Shown in pieces: positions 8,381 through 20,043 of a DNA stretch of 32,671 nucleotides. The stretch is from positions 1 through 32,671 of the forward strand of contig DAIDAU010000359.1 in the NCBI GenBank assembly GCA_027310465.1, read 5' to 3'. Position 1 is the first letter of the stretch, and the number at the start of each line of letters is the position of its first letter. The stretch comes from Rhodocyclaceae bacterium. Lineage in GTDB: Bacteria > Pseudomonadota > Gammaproteobacteria > Burkholderiales > Rhodocyclaceae. The notes beneath the pieces were generated by a model. It had not been told where the DNA came from and did no database searches. It saw only the letters and a list, made by a program, of their open reading frames with translations. A program made the position numbers and the translations under genes.

Positions 8381-10332
8381 GCGAAAAGCGCACAGGCGTC
8401 TTCGTCTGCCACTGCGGCAACAATATCGCCGCGACGGTCGACGTCAAGAAGGTCGCCGAGACGATGGCCCAGGAAGGGACCGTCGCCTTCTCGAAGGATT
8501 ACGTCTACATGTGTTCCGATCCCGGCCAAAGCTCGGTGATCGAGGCCATCAAGGAACACAGGCTCGACAGCGTCGTCGTCTCGTGCTGCTCGCCCAACCT
8601 GCACGAGGGAACCTTCCGCGAGAACGCCGAGCGCGCCGGCATCAGCGGCTTCACCTGCGAGATCGCCAACATCCGCGAGCAGTGCGCCTGGGTGCACAAG
8701 GACCGCACTGAAGCGACCGAGAAGGCCATCAAGATTTCGCGCAGCGCCATCCGCCGCGTCGCCGGCAACAAGAAGCTCGATCCGATCGCCGTGCCGGTGA
8801 CGCGCCGGGCGATGGTCATCGGCGGCGGCATCGCCGGCATCCAGGCCGCGCTCGACATGGCCAACGCCGGCCTCGACGTCGTGCTGGTCGAGAAGCTCGC
8901 CACCATCGGCGGCCACATACTGCAACTCTCCGAAACCTTCCCGACGCTCGACTGCTCGCAGTGCATCCTGTCGCCGAAGATGGTGGAAGTCTCGCGCCAT
9001 CCGAAGATCAAGCTGCTGACCTACAGCGAGGTGAAGGAAGTGTCCGGCTCGGTCGGCAACTTCGAGGTCAAGATCCTCAAGAAGCCGACCTTCGTCGATG
9101 CCGAGACCTGCAAGCTGTGCGACGACTGCGCCCAGGTCTGCCCGCAGGTGGTGTCCAACGAGCACGACCTCGGCCTCACCGCGCGCCGCGCCATCCACAT
9201 CCCGTTCGCCCAGGCGATTCCCGCCAGCTACACGCTCGACGAGGAAGCCTGCCTGGGGCTCAATCCGATCCGCTGCGGCAAGTGCAAGGACGTCTGCGAG
9301 GCGGGCGCGATCAACTACGACATGCGGCCGGAGACCATCACCGAGAACGTCGGCGCCATCGTCGTCGCGACCGGCTTCGATCTCTACCCGCAGGAGAAGA
9401 TCCTCGAGTACGGCGCCGGCAATGTCGCGGACGTCCTCGACGGCCTGCAGTTCGAGCGCCTCTGCTCGGCTTCCGGCCCCACCCAGGGCCACGTCAAGCG
9501 TCCGTCGGACCGCACCGAGCCGAAGGAGGTCGTCTTCATCCAGTGCGTCGGCTCGCGCGACCCCGCGCAGCACTGCGCCTACTGCTCGAAGATCTGCTGC
9601 ATGTACACGGCCAAGCATGCGCGCCTGTACAAGCATCACGTGCCGGACGGCAAGGCCTACGTCTTCTACATCGACATCCGTTCCGGCGGCAAGAACTACG
9701 AAGAATTCGTCCAGCGCGCCATGGAGGAGGACGAGACCGTCTATCTGCGCGGCCGCGTCTCGAAGCTTCATCGCACCAAGGACGGCAAGGTGCGCGTCAT
9801 GGGCGTCGACACCCTGACCGGCCAGAACGTCGAGATCGACGCCGACATGGTCGTGCTGGCCCTCGCCATGCAGCCGTCGCAAGGCACGGCAGACGCCGCC
9901 CGCACGCTGAAGATCGGCCGCGACAAGGACGGCTTCCTCGCCGAGGCGCACCCGAAGCTGAAGCCCGTCGAAAGCGTCACCGGCGGCATTTATCTCGCCG
10001 GCTGCGCGCAAGGTCCGAAGGACATTCCCGAAACCGTGTCGCAGGCGAGCGCCGCCGCATCCAAGGTGCTGGCGCTGCTGTCGAAGCCCACGCTCAGCCA
10101 CGCGCCGACCATCGCCACGGTGCGCAACTCGCACTGCACCGGTTGCGAGATGTGCGTGACGGCGTGCCCGTACGACGCGATCCATCTCGAAAACGGCAAG
10201 GCCGTGGTGAACGAGGTGCTCTGCGAAGGCTGCGGCAGCTGCTCGGCGACCTGCCTGCGCGCGGCGATCTCGGTCAGGAACACCTCGCCGATGCAGGTGC
10301 ACGAAATGATCGAAGCCTGCCTGAGTCTCTGA
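8377..10332 (+). CDS. hdrA: Heterodisulfide reductase subunit A-like flavoprotein
   Basis: GVFVCHCGNNIAATVDV, AMVIGGGIAGIQAALDMANAG (FAD), CVGSRDPAQHCAYCSKICCMYTAKHA, multiple [4Fe-4S] motifs, C-terminal CTGCEMCVTACPYDAI / CEGCGSCSATCLRAAI; ATGA overlap with korG. Confidence 0.93.
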   Translation: MSEKRTGVFVCHCGNNIAATVDVKKVAETMAQEGTVAFSKDYVYMCSDPGQSSVIEAIKEHRLDSVVVSCCSPNLHEGTFRENAERAGISGFTCEIANIREQCAWVHKDRTEATEKAIKISRSAIRRVAGNKKLDPIAVPVTRRAMVIGGGIAGIQAALDMANAGLDVVLVEKLATIGGHILQLSETFPTLDCSQCILSPKMVEVSRHPKIKLLTYSEVKEVSGSVGNFEVKILKKPTFVDAETCKLCDDCAQVCPQVVSNEHDLGLTARRAIHIPFAQAIPASYTLDEEACLGLNPIRCGKCKDVCEAGAINYDMRPETITENVGAIVVATGFDLYPQEKILEYGAGNVADVLDGLQFERLCSASGPTQGHVKRPSDRTEPKEVVFIQCVGSRDPAQHCAYCSKICCMYTAKHARLYKHHVPDGKAYVFYIDIRSGGKNYEEFVQRAMEEDETVYLRGRVSKLHRTKDGKVRVMGVDTLTGQNVEIDADMVVLALAMQPSQGTADAARTLKIGRDKDGFLAEAHPKLKPVESVTGGIYLAGCAQGPKDIPETVSQASAAASKVLALLSKPTLSHAPTIATVRNSHCTGCEMCVTACPYDAIHLENGKAVVNEVLCEGCGSCSATCLRAAISVRNTSPMQVHEMIEACLSL

Positions 10333-10345
10333 GAGGAAACATTTG

Positions 10346-10774
10346 ATGTCGGAACAAACCTACGAGCCGAAGATCGTCGCGTTTCTCTGCAAGTGGTGCT
10401 CGTCAGCAGGGTCGGACCTGGCAGGCGTCTCGCGCATCCAGTATCCGGCCAACGCGACGCCGATCCAGGTGCCGTGCTCGGGCAGCGTGTCGCCGATGTA
10501 CATCCTGTCGGCGTTGAAGAAGGGCGCCGACGGCGTGCTGGTGTCGGGCTGCCACATCGGCGACTGCCACTATCTCGAAGGCAACTACCTGGCGCGGCGC
10601 AAGCTGCACCTCGTCAAGGAGCTGCTGCAGTTCGTCGGCATCGAGGAGAACCGTTTCCGCATGTCCTGGGTGTCCGCGGCCGAAGGCGCGAAGTTCGCCG
10701 AGGTGGTCAAGGAGTTCGTCGATGACCTGCGTCCCATGGGGCCGCAAGAAAAGCTGAAGGCGAAGCGCGCATGA
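10346..10774 (+). CDS. MvhD/FlxD-like [2Fe-2S] electron-transfer subunit
   Basis: IVAFLCKWCSSAGSDLAGVSRIQYPANATPIQVPCSGSVSPMYILSALKKGADGVLVSGCHIGDCHYLEGNYLARRK: MvhD signature. Confidence 0.9.
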   Translation: MSEQTYEPKIVAFLCKWCSSAGSDLAGVSRIQYPANATPIQVPCSGSVSPMYILSALKKGADGVLVSGCHIGDCHYLEGNYLARRKLHLVKELLQFVGIEENRFRMSWVSAAEGAKFAEVVKEFVDDLRPMGPQEKLKAKRA

Positions 10775-11802
10775 TCAACGTTCAAGACATTCGCGACACC
10801 GCGCGCGACCTGCTCGCCAAGGGCGAGGTGCGCGCCGTGATCGGCTGGCGTGCCGGCAGCCGCGGCATGGCCGCCGAGCCCTGCGTCGTCACCAAGCCGG
10901 AAGAGGCGGACAGCCTGGTCTGGGATCCGACCTGCTACCACAATCTCGCGCTGCAGCTGGTGAACGACCGCAAGGATCTGGTCCATTCGAAGAAGACCGC
11001 GACGGCGCCGATCGGCATCGTCGCCAAGGGCTGCGACGCGCGCGCCATCGTCGTGCTGCTGCAGGAACACTACTTCAAGCGCGAAGACGTCTACATCATC
11101 GGCGTCTCCTGCGAAAACAGCGGCGTGCTGGATGAGCGCAAGGTCAAGGCGCAAGTGGGCGGCTTCGCGCCGAGCGCGGCGGCTTTCGACGGCGACAACT
11201 TCAGCGTCAAGACCGCGAAGGGCGACAAGAAGCTGGCCGGCCGCGAAGTCATGGCCGACCGCTGCCTGGAATGCCGCACCCCCTTCCCCAAGGAGAACAA
11301 CACCGCGTTCGGCGATGACAAGACCGGCCGCGAGTTCGATGCGCAGTTCGCCGCGCTGGCGCGTTTCGAAGCCAACGACGAGGCGGCGCGCTGGGAGTTC
11401 TGGCAGCGCCAGTTCGACCGCTGCATCCGCTGCTTCGCCTGCCGCTCGGTCTGCCCGATGTGCTTCTGCGACGAGTGCGTCGTCGACAGCATCGAGATGA
11501 AGATCGCGCCGGAGACGACGGCCGAGGAGAAGGCCAATCGCATCCGCTGGATCGAGCGCTCGGCCGTGCGCTCCGAGAATGCCACCTACCACATGACGCG
11601 CGCCCTGCACCTGGCCGGCCGCTGCGTCGACTGCGGCGAGTGCGAGCGCGTCTGCCCGGTCAACATCCCGCTCCGGCTGCTCAACACCAAGATGGAGCGC
11701 GAGGCGCGCGAGGCCTTCGGTTTCGACCCGGGTGCTTCCATCGGGGGGCCCTCGCTGGTGGCCTCCTTCCGCGACGACGACCCCGGTGAATTCATTCGAT
11801 GA
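10771..11802 (+). CDS. Fe-S protein, FrhB/FlxC-like (4Fe-4S dicluster)
   Basis: WDPTCYHN, KGCDARAIVVLLQEHYFKREDVYIIGVSCEN (FrhB-like), CIRCFACRSVCPMCFCDEC, CVDCGECERVCPVNIPLRLLN; ATGA overlap with the previous gene. Confidence 0.75.
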   Translation: MINVQDIRDTARDLLAKGEVRAVIGWRAGSRGMAAEPCVVTKPEEADSLVWDPTCYHNLALQLVNDRKDLVHSKKTATAPIGIVAKGCDARAIVVLLQEHYFKREDVYIIGVSCENSGVLDERKVKAQVGGFAPSAAAFDGDNFSVKTAKGDKKLAGREVMADRCLECRTPFPKENNTAFGDDKTGREFDAQFAALARFEANDEAARWEFWQRQFDRCIRCFACRSVCPMCFCDECVVDSIEMKIAPETTAEEKANRIRWIERSAVRSENATYHMTRALHLAGRCVDCGECERVCPVNIPLRLLNTKMEREAREAFGFDPGASIGGPSLVASFRDDDPGEFIR

Positions 11803-12845
11803 GCATGGAAAAGACACTCGACAAAGCCCTTCTCTCCGACTGGATCGCCGCCGTCACCAGCGGCGGCTGGCAGGTGCATGGGCCTGCCCTCGAAGACGGG
11901 ATCTGGACCTTCAAGCCGGTCGCTGCATCCGTCGATCTCGACTACCCGAACGTCAAGCAGGCGCCGAAGGACTTCGCCTTCCCTCAGCGCGAGATCTTCT
12001 TCGCCTTCGAGCACATCAAGGGCGAAGCGCCACGCCTCAAGGAAGTGAAGCCCGAAGCGCCGCAGTGCGCCGTGTTCGGCGTGCGTCCCTGCGACGGCCG
12101 CGGCGCGGTGCGCATGGACAAGGTGTTCTCGGACAACGTCAACGACCCGTACTACCAGGAGCGCCGCAAGAACACGGCCTACGTCGGCCTCGCCTGCAAT
12201 GCGCCGCCGTCGCCGACCTGCTTCTGCAAGTCGGTCGGCGGCTCGCCGGTGTCGTCCGAAGGCATGGACATCCTGCTGACCGACCTCGGCGAGATCTACA
12301 TCGCGCAGGCGGCCACCAAGACCGGCGAGGCGTTGATGGCCGCCGCCGACAAGCTGTTCGGCAAGATGGGCGCCGCCGACAAGAAGCAACTGGACAAGGT
12401 CCACGCCGACGCCGTCGCCGCGCCGCAGCGCGCCGTCAAGGACGCCAAGGGCGCGCCCGCCGCGCTCAAGGCCGGCTTCGACTCCGCAGTGTGGGAAGAG
12501 ATGGCCAAGCCGTGCATCGGCTGCGGCATCTGCACCTTCCTCTGCCCGACCTGCCACTGCTTCGACATCAACGACGAGATGACGGGCATGTCGCCGCTCA
12601 AGGGCCAGCGCGTGCGCACGTGGGACAACTGCCAGTTCCCGGACTTCACCATGCACACGTCCGGCCACAACCCGCGCGAAACGCTGGGGACGCGGCTGCG
12701 CCAGCGCGTCAGCCACAAGTTCCGCTACTTCCACGAGAACTTCGGGATGCTCCAGTGCACCGGCTGCGGACGCTGCGTCTCCGAGTGCCCGGTCGGAATC
12801 GATATCGTCGCCGTCGTGAACAAGGTTGCCGAACATGTCGCATAG
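11799..12845 (+). CDS. Sulfhydrogenase beta / HydB/FlxB-like 4Fe-4S dicluster protein
   Basis: FFAFEHI, AVFGVRPCDGRGAVRMDKVF, CIGCGICTFLCPTCHCFDI, CTGCGRCVSECPVGIDIVAVVNKV. Confidence 0.8.
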   Translation: MSMEKTLDKALLSDWIAAVTSGGWQVHGPALEDGIWTFKPVAASVDLDYPNVKQAPKDFAFPQREIFFAFEHIKGEAPRLKEVKPEAPQCAVFGVRPCDGRGAVRMDKVFSDNVNDPYYQERRKNTAYVGLACNAPPSPTCFCKSVGGSPVSSEGMDILLTDLGEIYIAQAATKTGEALMAAADKLFGKMGAADKKQLDKVHADAVAAPQRAVKDAKGAPAALKAGFDSAVWEEMAKPCIGCGICTFLCPTCHCFDINDEMTGMSPLKGQRVRTWDNCQFPDFTMHTSGHNPRETLGTRLRQRVSHKFRYFHENFGMLQCTGCGRCVSECPVGIDIVAVVNKVAEHVA

Positions 12846-13674
12846 CCACGCCCACGCCAACACCTACCTGCCGAAGCTCGCCAAGATCGTCCACATCAAG
12901 GAGGAGATCGGCGGCGAGCGCGCGATCAAGACCTATCGCCTCGAGTTCGAGAACGGCGACGGCTTCGACCACGAGGTCGGCCAGTGCGCCATGCTGTCGA
13001 TCTTCGGCCGCGGCGAATCGATGATTTCGATCGCCTCGTCGCCGCTGACCAAGGAATACAAGCAGTTCTCGATCATGCGCGTCGGCCGCGTCACCAAGGC
13101 CTTCCACGAGCTGCAGGTCGGCGACGTCGTCGGCATCCGCGGCCCCTACGGCAACCAGTTCCCGCTCTCCGCGTGGAAGGGCAAGAACCTGGTCGTCATC
13201 GGCGGCGGCGTCGGCCTCGCGCCGGTGTGGCCGATCGTCACCACCGCCGTGGCCAAGCGCGCCGACTACAAGGACATCACGGTGTTCTACGGCGCGCGCT
13301 CGTCGAAGGACATCATGTACCGCGAGGACCTCGAGCGCATCCGCGGCCAGGCCACGGTGCACCTGTCGGTCGACCGTGCCGAGGAGGGCTGGAAGGAATT
13401 CGTCGGCTTCGTGCCGGCCAACGTGCTGGCCAAGAAGCCCGATCCCAAGAACACGGTGGCGATCGTCTGCGGCCCGCCGATCATGATCAAGTTCGTGATC
13501 CAGAACCTGCAGCAGCTCGGCTTCACCGACGAGCAGATCTACACCACGATCGAGAACAAGATGAAGTGCGGCGTCGGCAAGTGCGGCCGCTGCAACGTCG
13601 GCAAGGACTACGTCTGCGTGAACGGCCCGGTGTACTCCTGGGCGCAGCTCAAGGACCTGCCGCAAGAATATTGA
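12835..13674 (+). CDS. Sulfhydrogenase gamma / FlxA-like FAD/NAD(P)H-binding oxidoreductase
   Basis: TYRLEFENGDGFDHEVGQCAMLSIFGRGESMISIASS, GIRGPYGNQFPLSAWKGKNLVVIGGGVGLAPVWPI, CGPPIMIKFVIQNLQQLGF, CGVGKCGRCNVG [2Fe-2S]. ATG 12826 or ATG 12835 are both possible starts. Confidence 0.85.
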   Translation: MSHSHAHANTYLPKLAKIVHIKEEIGGERAIKTYRLEFENGDGFDHEVGQCAMLSIFGRGESMISIASSPLTKEYKQFSIMRVGRVTKAFHELQVGDVVGIRGPYGNQFPLSAWKGKNLVVIGGGVGLAPVWPIVTTAVAKRADYKDITVFYGARSSKDIMYREDLERIRGQATVHLSVDRAEEGWKEFVGFVPANVLAKKPDPKNTVAIVCGPPIMIKFVIQNLQQLGFTDEQIYTTIENKMKCGVGKCGRCNVGKDYVCVNGPVYSWAQLKDLPQEY

Positions 13675-13701
13675 TAACGGAGCCCTGTTGGGGGATAGAC
13701 G

Positions 13702-14988
13702 ATGAACATTACCGGAATGCTGTACGGTTCCAAGCTCCTGAAGCTGGTCGATTTCCCGACCTCCAAGGTGCTGGGGCCGGAGGCCGACGAACACCAGATC
13801 AAGGACATGATCGCCGAGTGCGGCGAGGTCTTCGTCAAGCCGATCTTCAAGGGCGGCGTCGGCAAGAAGGGCAAGTCGGGCCTGCTCGGCCGCGCCAAGG
13901 ACGTCGGCACGGCGATGAAGGAGAAGGAGCGCCTCTACTTCGCCGAGCACTTCCACAACAACACCAAGGCCAAGGCGGAAGGCGTCACCTTCGAAGGCGC
14001 CGTGCCGGCCGAGTACGAGATCTATTTTTCGCTGTCCGACAGCACCGAGTTCCGCGCCCCGACCGTCACGCTGACGCATCACGGCGGCATGGACATCGAG
14101 GAACTGCCGGCCGACAAGCTGGCGCGCATTCCCTTCGATCCGCTGACTGGCCTCAAGGGCTTCGTCATCTCCAACGGCCTGAAGAAGATCGGCGCGCCTG
14201 CCGAACTGATCAGCCCGCTGGTACAGCACCTGCCCAAGCTGTGGGACCTCTACCACTTCTACGGCATGACCATGCTGGAGCTCAACCCGATCCGCATGAG
14301 GTCGGACGGCAAGGGCCGGCTGACGCCGGTCGCCTGCGACTTCAAGTGTTCGTTCGACAACGACGATCCCAACGTCGCCCGCCTCGGCCTTCCCGACGAC
14401 CTCGACACCTCGAGCTATTCGAACTTCGAACTCGAGGTCAACGAACTGCGCACCTACCAGGGCCAGTCCGACGTGTTCGTCATCAACGAGAAGGGCACCA
14501 TCACGGCGATGACCTTCGGCGGCGGCGCCAACGCGCTGGTCACCGAACTGCTCGGCGACGCCGCGACGATCTCGTCCGACTTCGGCGGCAACCCGCCCTA
14601 CGCCAAGATGCATGACATCAGCCGCATCGTCTACAAGTACTGGCTCAACCAGTCCAACGTGCTGTTCATCATCGGCGGCAAGGCCAACAACACCGACATC
14701 TTCGAGACCTTCCGCGCCATGTCCGACGCGCTGCGCGACCACTTCAACGCCTACGGCCCGCAGCCGCTCTACGTGGTGGTCGGCCGCGGCGGTCCCAATC
14801 TCATCCGCGGCATGTCCTACATGAAGGACACACTCGACTCGCTCGGCATCCCCTACCAGATGTTCGGCTTCGACTCGGCCATGAGCGAGGTGGTCAACTT
14901 CGCGCAGGCGGTCGACGCATGGATGAAGAACGGCGGCCGCGAAATCGTTGCCAAGCAAATGGGCCTCAGCGTCCAACAAGCGGCCTGA
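13702..14988 (+). CDS. aclB: ATP-citrate lyase small subunit-like (ATP-grasp, SCS-beta-like)
   Basis: ILE/KVLGPEADEHQIKDMIAECGEVFVKPIFKGGVGKKGKSG..., LWDLYHFYGMTMLELNPIRM, FGGGANALVTELLGDAATISSDFGGNPPYAKMHDISRIVYKYWL: ACL ATP-grasp/citrate-binding arrangement. Confidence 0.82.
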   Translation: MNITGMLYGSKLLKLVDFPTSKVLGPEADEHQIKDMIAECGEVFVKPIFKGGVGKKGKSGLLGRAKDVGTAMKEKERLYFAEHFHNNTKAKAEGVTFEGAVPAEYEIYFSLSDSTEFRAPTVTLTHHGGMDIEELPADKLARIPFDPLTGLKGFVISNGLKKIGAPAELISPLVQHLPKLWDLYHFYGMTMLELNPIRMRSDGKGRLTPVACDFKCSFDNDDPNVARLGLPDDLDTSSYSNFELEVNELRTYQGQSDVFVINEKGTITAMTFGGGANALVTELLGDAATISSDFGGNPPYAKMHDISRIVYKYWLNQSNVLFIIGGKANNTDIFETFRAMSDALRDHFNAYGPQPLYVVVGRGGPNLIRGMSYMKDTLDSLGIPYQMFGFDSAMSEVVNFAQAVDAWMKNGGREIVAKQMGLSVQQAA

Positions 14989-15001
14989 CGGGAGATAGAA
15001 C

Positions 15002-17719
15002 ATGCACCAATCCGGCATCGCGCCGTTCCGCAAGTACTTCGTCGGCATCAACTCCCTGGCGGAGCTGGCCACCAAGAAGGACCGCGTCTGCGTCCTCAAC
15101 ATCACCGGCGGCGAGTCGCGCACCGTCACGCCCGTCAGCCACATCTATTCGGGCGGCAACATCGTCTGCGGCACGGCGCCCGGCCGTTCCGGCTCGGCCA
15201 TGAAGACCGCGGCGGGCGACATCCCCGTGTTCGACAATATGGCGGAGGCCGTCAATGCCGGCGTCAAATTCAACGTCGTCGTCGTGTACCTGCCGCCGTC
15301 CGGCGTGCGCGACGGCGTCATCGAGGCGATCCGGGTCAATCCCGACCTCGAGAAGATCGTCATCCTGACCGAAAAGGTGCCGGTCCGCGACGCGCGCATC
15401 ATCCGCGCCATGGGGCAGTTGCACGGCGTCGACATCTTCGGCGCCAACTGCCTCGGCATCGCCGACGCGCACAACCATATCCGCATCGGCGGCGCCCTGG
15501 GCGGCAGCGCGCCGGAAGAGTCGCTGCTGCCGGGCTCGGTCGCCATCTACTCGAACTCCGGCAACTTCACCACGACCATCGCCGTGTACCTGGCGACGGC
15601 GGGGTGGGGCAGCACCGTGTCGCTGTCGTCCGGCAAGGACATCTACATCCACTACGCGGCGCCCGAATGGGCCCACGCCTTCCACATGGACGACCGCTCC
15701 AAGGCGGCCGTCATGTACGTCGAGCCGGGCGGCTACTACGAGCACGACCTGACGTTCGAGAAGCCCGTCGTCGCCTGCGTCGTCGGCCGCTGGAAGGCCA
15801 AGCTGACCAAGGCCTGCGGCCACGCCGGCGCCATCGCCGGCTCGGGCGACAATGCCTTCGCCAAGGAAGAGTGGTTCATGAAGAAGTTCGGCGTCGACGC
15901 GTTGTTCACGCCGGACAATCCCGTGTGCACCGAAAAGGGCGCCGTCGTCACCAACATCGCCCACATCCCGGCCGCGCTGACGGCCGTGATGGCGAAGCGC
16001 GGCTTGAAGCCGGACTTCGCGCCGGTCGGCGACCTCTCGATGAAGTGCTGGTTCTCCAACACCCAGGGCATCGAACTGCCGAAGCCCCTGAATCCGCCCG
16101 TGGTCAAGGCGATGGCACCGTACGACGAGCAGATCGGCTCGCTCGGCGAGCAGGTCGGCGCCGTCTTCGCGCGCCAGTCGATGAAGGACGCCTCCGGCGC
16201 CTCGATGATGGATTCGAAGACCCAGGTCACGCGCGTCCATGGCGTCGCCGTGCTTGACTCCTCGACGCACGCCTTCGAGGAGAACCTGGTCCAGAGCCTG
16301 ATCCGCGAGTACCCGGACGCCAACGGCATCAAGCTGGCCAACGTCGCGCTCAACGCCTTCGTCAACCGGGCCGGCCACATCGGCCTGGCTGCGGCCGACG
16401 CCGCGCGCGAATCCGGCAACGCTCCGAATACGGTGCTCGCCGCGGCCGTCGCGATGGTGGGGCCGAAGGATGTCGAGTTTTCGCGGCATGCCGCGGCGAC
16501 GCTGGTGAACCTGTTCAAGAAGGTCCATATCGACGATCCCGCCGCGAGCGGCGTCGATTTCAGCGCCCAGCTCGGCGCGGCGGAGGCCGACGCGCTGGTG
16601 TCCTCGGCCGCCTGCGAACGCGGCGCCGCCATGCTGGCGGCCATCAAGGCGCGCGGCGCGAAGTCGATGTTCGTCGACTTCCTCGAAGCGCTGGCGCAGA
16701 AGACCGGCAAGCACCTGCGCGGCCAGGTCGTCCTCGCCGCGATCGCCACGCATCTCGGCTGGAAACCGCTGATGCGCAAGCGCCTCTCGGCGCTGACCGT
16801 CTCGAACATGCCGTGGCACTTCCGCGTGTTCAGCACGCTGATCGGCTCGGCCGCCGGCAGCGCGCAGCAGAGCACGGGCAAGTTCTGCAATGTGGCTGAC
16901 GCCGAGCTGATGAAGTCCTACAGCTTCACCGAGACCGCCTACATGGCGCTGTTCGGCAACCGCCCGGACGCCGACGCCCTCTACGGCTTCTCGGTGCTGC
17001 TGGGCCTCATCACCTCGAACGGCCCGGGCACGATCTCCGCCCAGGGCGCGAAGGGCGCAGTCAGCGCGGATGGTCCGGAAGCCCCGGAACGCGTGCAAAT
17101 CAACAAGGGATACATCGGCTTCCTGACGCATACGGGCTTCGCGCACGGCGGCAACGGCTTCGAAGCGATCGCCTTCCTGCTGGACCGTTTCCGCGATTCC
17201 GGCCTCAAGGACCCCGGCTCCGAGTCCCACGGCCTGGACCTCGCGGCCATGGCGACCGCCTACGCCAAGCAGTACAAGGGCTACAAGTCCAAGGCCAAGG
17301 CCGAGGGCAATATCTCCTACGAGAAGATTCCCTGCGTCAATCACCCGGTGTTCAAGGACAAGGACGTCAACTACGACCCGCGTGAAGTCTTCGTCAACGA
17401 CCTGTTCAGGAAGCGCGGCAGCTACAACGTCTTCCACGACTTCTACCATAACCTGGTGCAGGCCCTCTACAAGACGGGCGTCAGCAAGAACGTGTACTGC
17501 GTCAACGTCGACGCCGTGATTGCCGTGATTCTGCTGAAGATGCTCTGGAAGCCGTACGCCGAAGGCAAGATCAGCGACGCCACCATGGAGGCGGCCGCGT
17601 TCACCACCTTCCTCTTCGGCCGCATGATAGGCTCCGCCGCGGAGATCGACGACCATACCAATCGTGGCCGCAACATGGACACACGGACGCCGGCCTCTGC
17701 CTGCGCCTACGTTTCCTGA
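15002..17719 (+). CDS. aclA: ATP-citrate lyase large subunit-like (SCS-alpha-like plus citryl-CoA lyase/citrate-synthase-like domain), divergent 905-aa form
   Basis: SCS-alpha-like Rossmann region, phospho-His motif KACGHAGAIAGSGDNAF, C-terminal ALFGNRPDADALYGFSVLLGLITSNGPGTISAQG...HTGFAHGGNGFEA...NVYCVNVDAVIAVILLKML matching the ACL C-terminal layout. Confidence 0.82.
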   Translation: MHQSGIAPFRKYFVGINSLAELATKKDRVCVLNITGGESRTVTPVSHIYSGGNIVCGTAPGRSGSAMKTAAGDIPVFDNMAEAVNAGVKFNVVVVYLPPSGVRDGVIEAIRVNPDLEKIVILTEKVPVRDARIIRAMGQLHGVDIFGANCLGIADAHNHIRIGGALGGSAPEESLLPGSVAIYSNSGNFTTTIAVYLATAGWGSTVSLSSGKDIYIHYAAPEWAHAFHMDDRSKAAVMYVEPGGYYEHDLTFEKPVVACVVGRWKAKLTKACGHAGAIAGSGDNAFAKEEWFMKKFGVDALFTPDNPVCTEKGAVVTNIAHIPAALTAVMAKRGLKPDFAPVGDLSMKCWFSNTQGIELPKPLNPPVVKAMAPYDEQIGSLGEQVGAVFARQSMKDASGASMMDSKTQVTRVHGVAVLDSSTHAFEENLVQSLIREYPDANGIKLANVALNAFVNRAGHIGLAAADAARESGNAPNTVLAAAVAMVGPKDVEFSRHAAATLVNLFKKVHIDDPAASGVDFSAQLGAAEADALVSSAACERGAAMLAAIKARGAKSMFVDFLEALAQKTGKHLRGQVVLAAIATHLGWKPLMRKRLSALTVSNMPWHFRVFSTLIGSAAGSAQQSTGKFCNVADAELMKSYSFTETAYMALFGNRPDADALYGFSVLLGLITSNGPGTISAQGAKGAVSADGPEAPERVQINKGYIGFLTHTGFAHGGNGFEAIAFLLDRFRDSGLKDPGSESHGLDLAAMATAYAKQYKGYKSKAKAEGNISYEKIPCVNHPVFKDKDVNYDPREVFVNDLFRKRGSYNVFHDFYHNLVQALYKTGVSKNVYCVNVDAVIAVILLKMLWKPYAEGKISDATMEAAAFTTFLFGRMIGSAAEIDDHTNRGRNMDTRTPASACAYVS

Positions 17720-17741
17720 TCGGGACGCTGGACAGGGATAA

Positions 17742-19988
<2,247 letters not shown>

Positions 19989-20043
19989 CCCACCGGCGGG
20001 AGTCGGCCGCTGCCGATTCCCGCCATTTTGAATAAAGGACCCG

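Noticed and set aside
8329-10302. 657-aa minus-strand ORF opposite hdrA
   Set aside because: Same artefact; hdrA has intact motifs throughout.
12709-17656. Long minus-strand ORFs (811 and 896 aa) opposite the Flx/ACL genes
   Set aside because: Antisense shadows of well-supported + strand genes, with biased composition typical of codon-periodicity artefacts.
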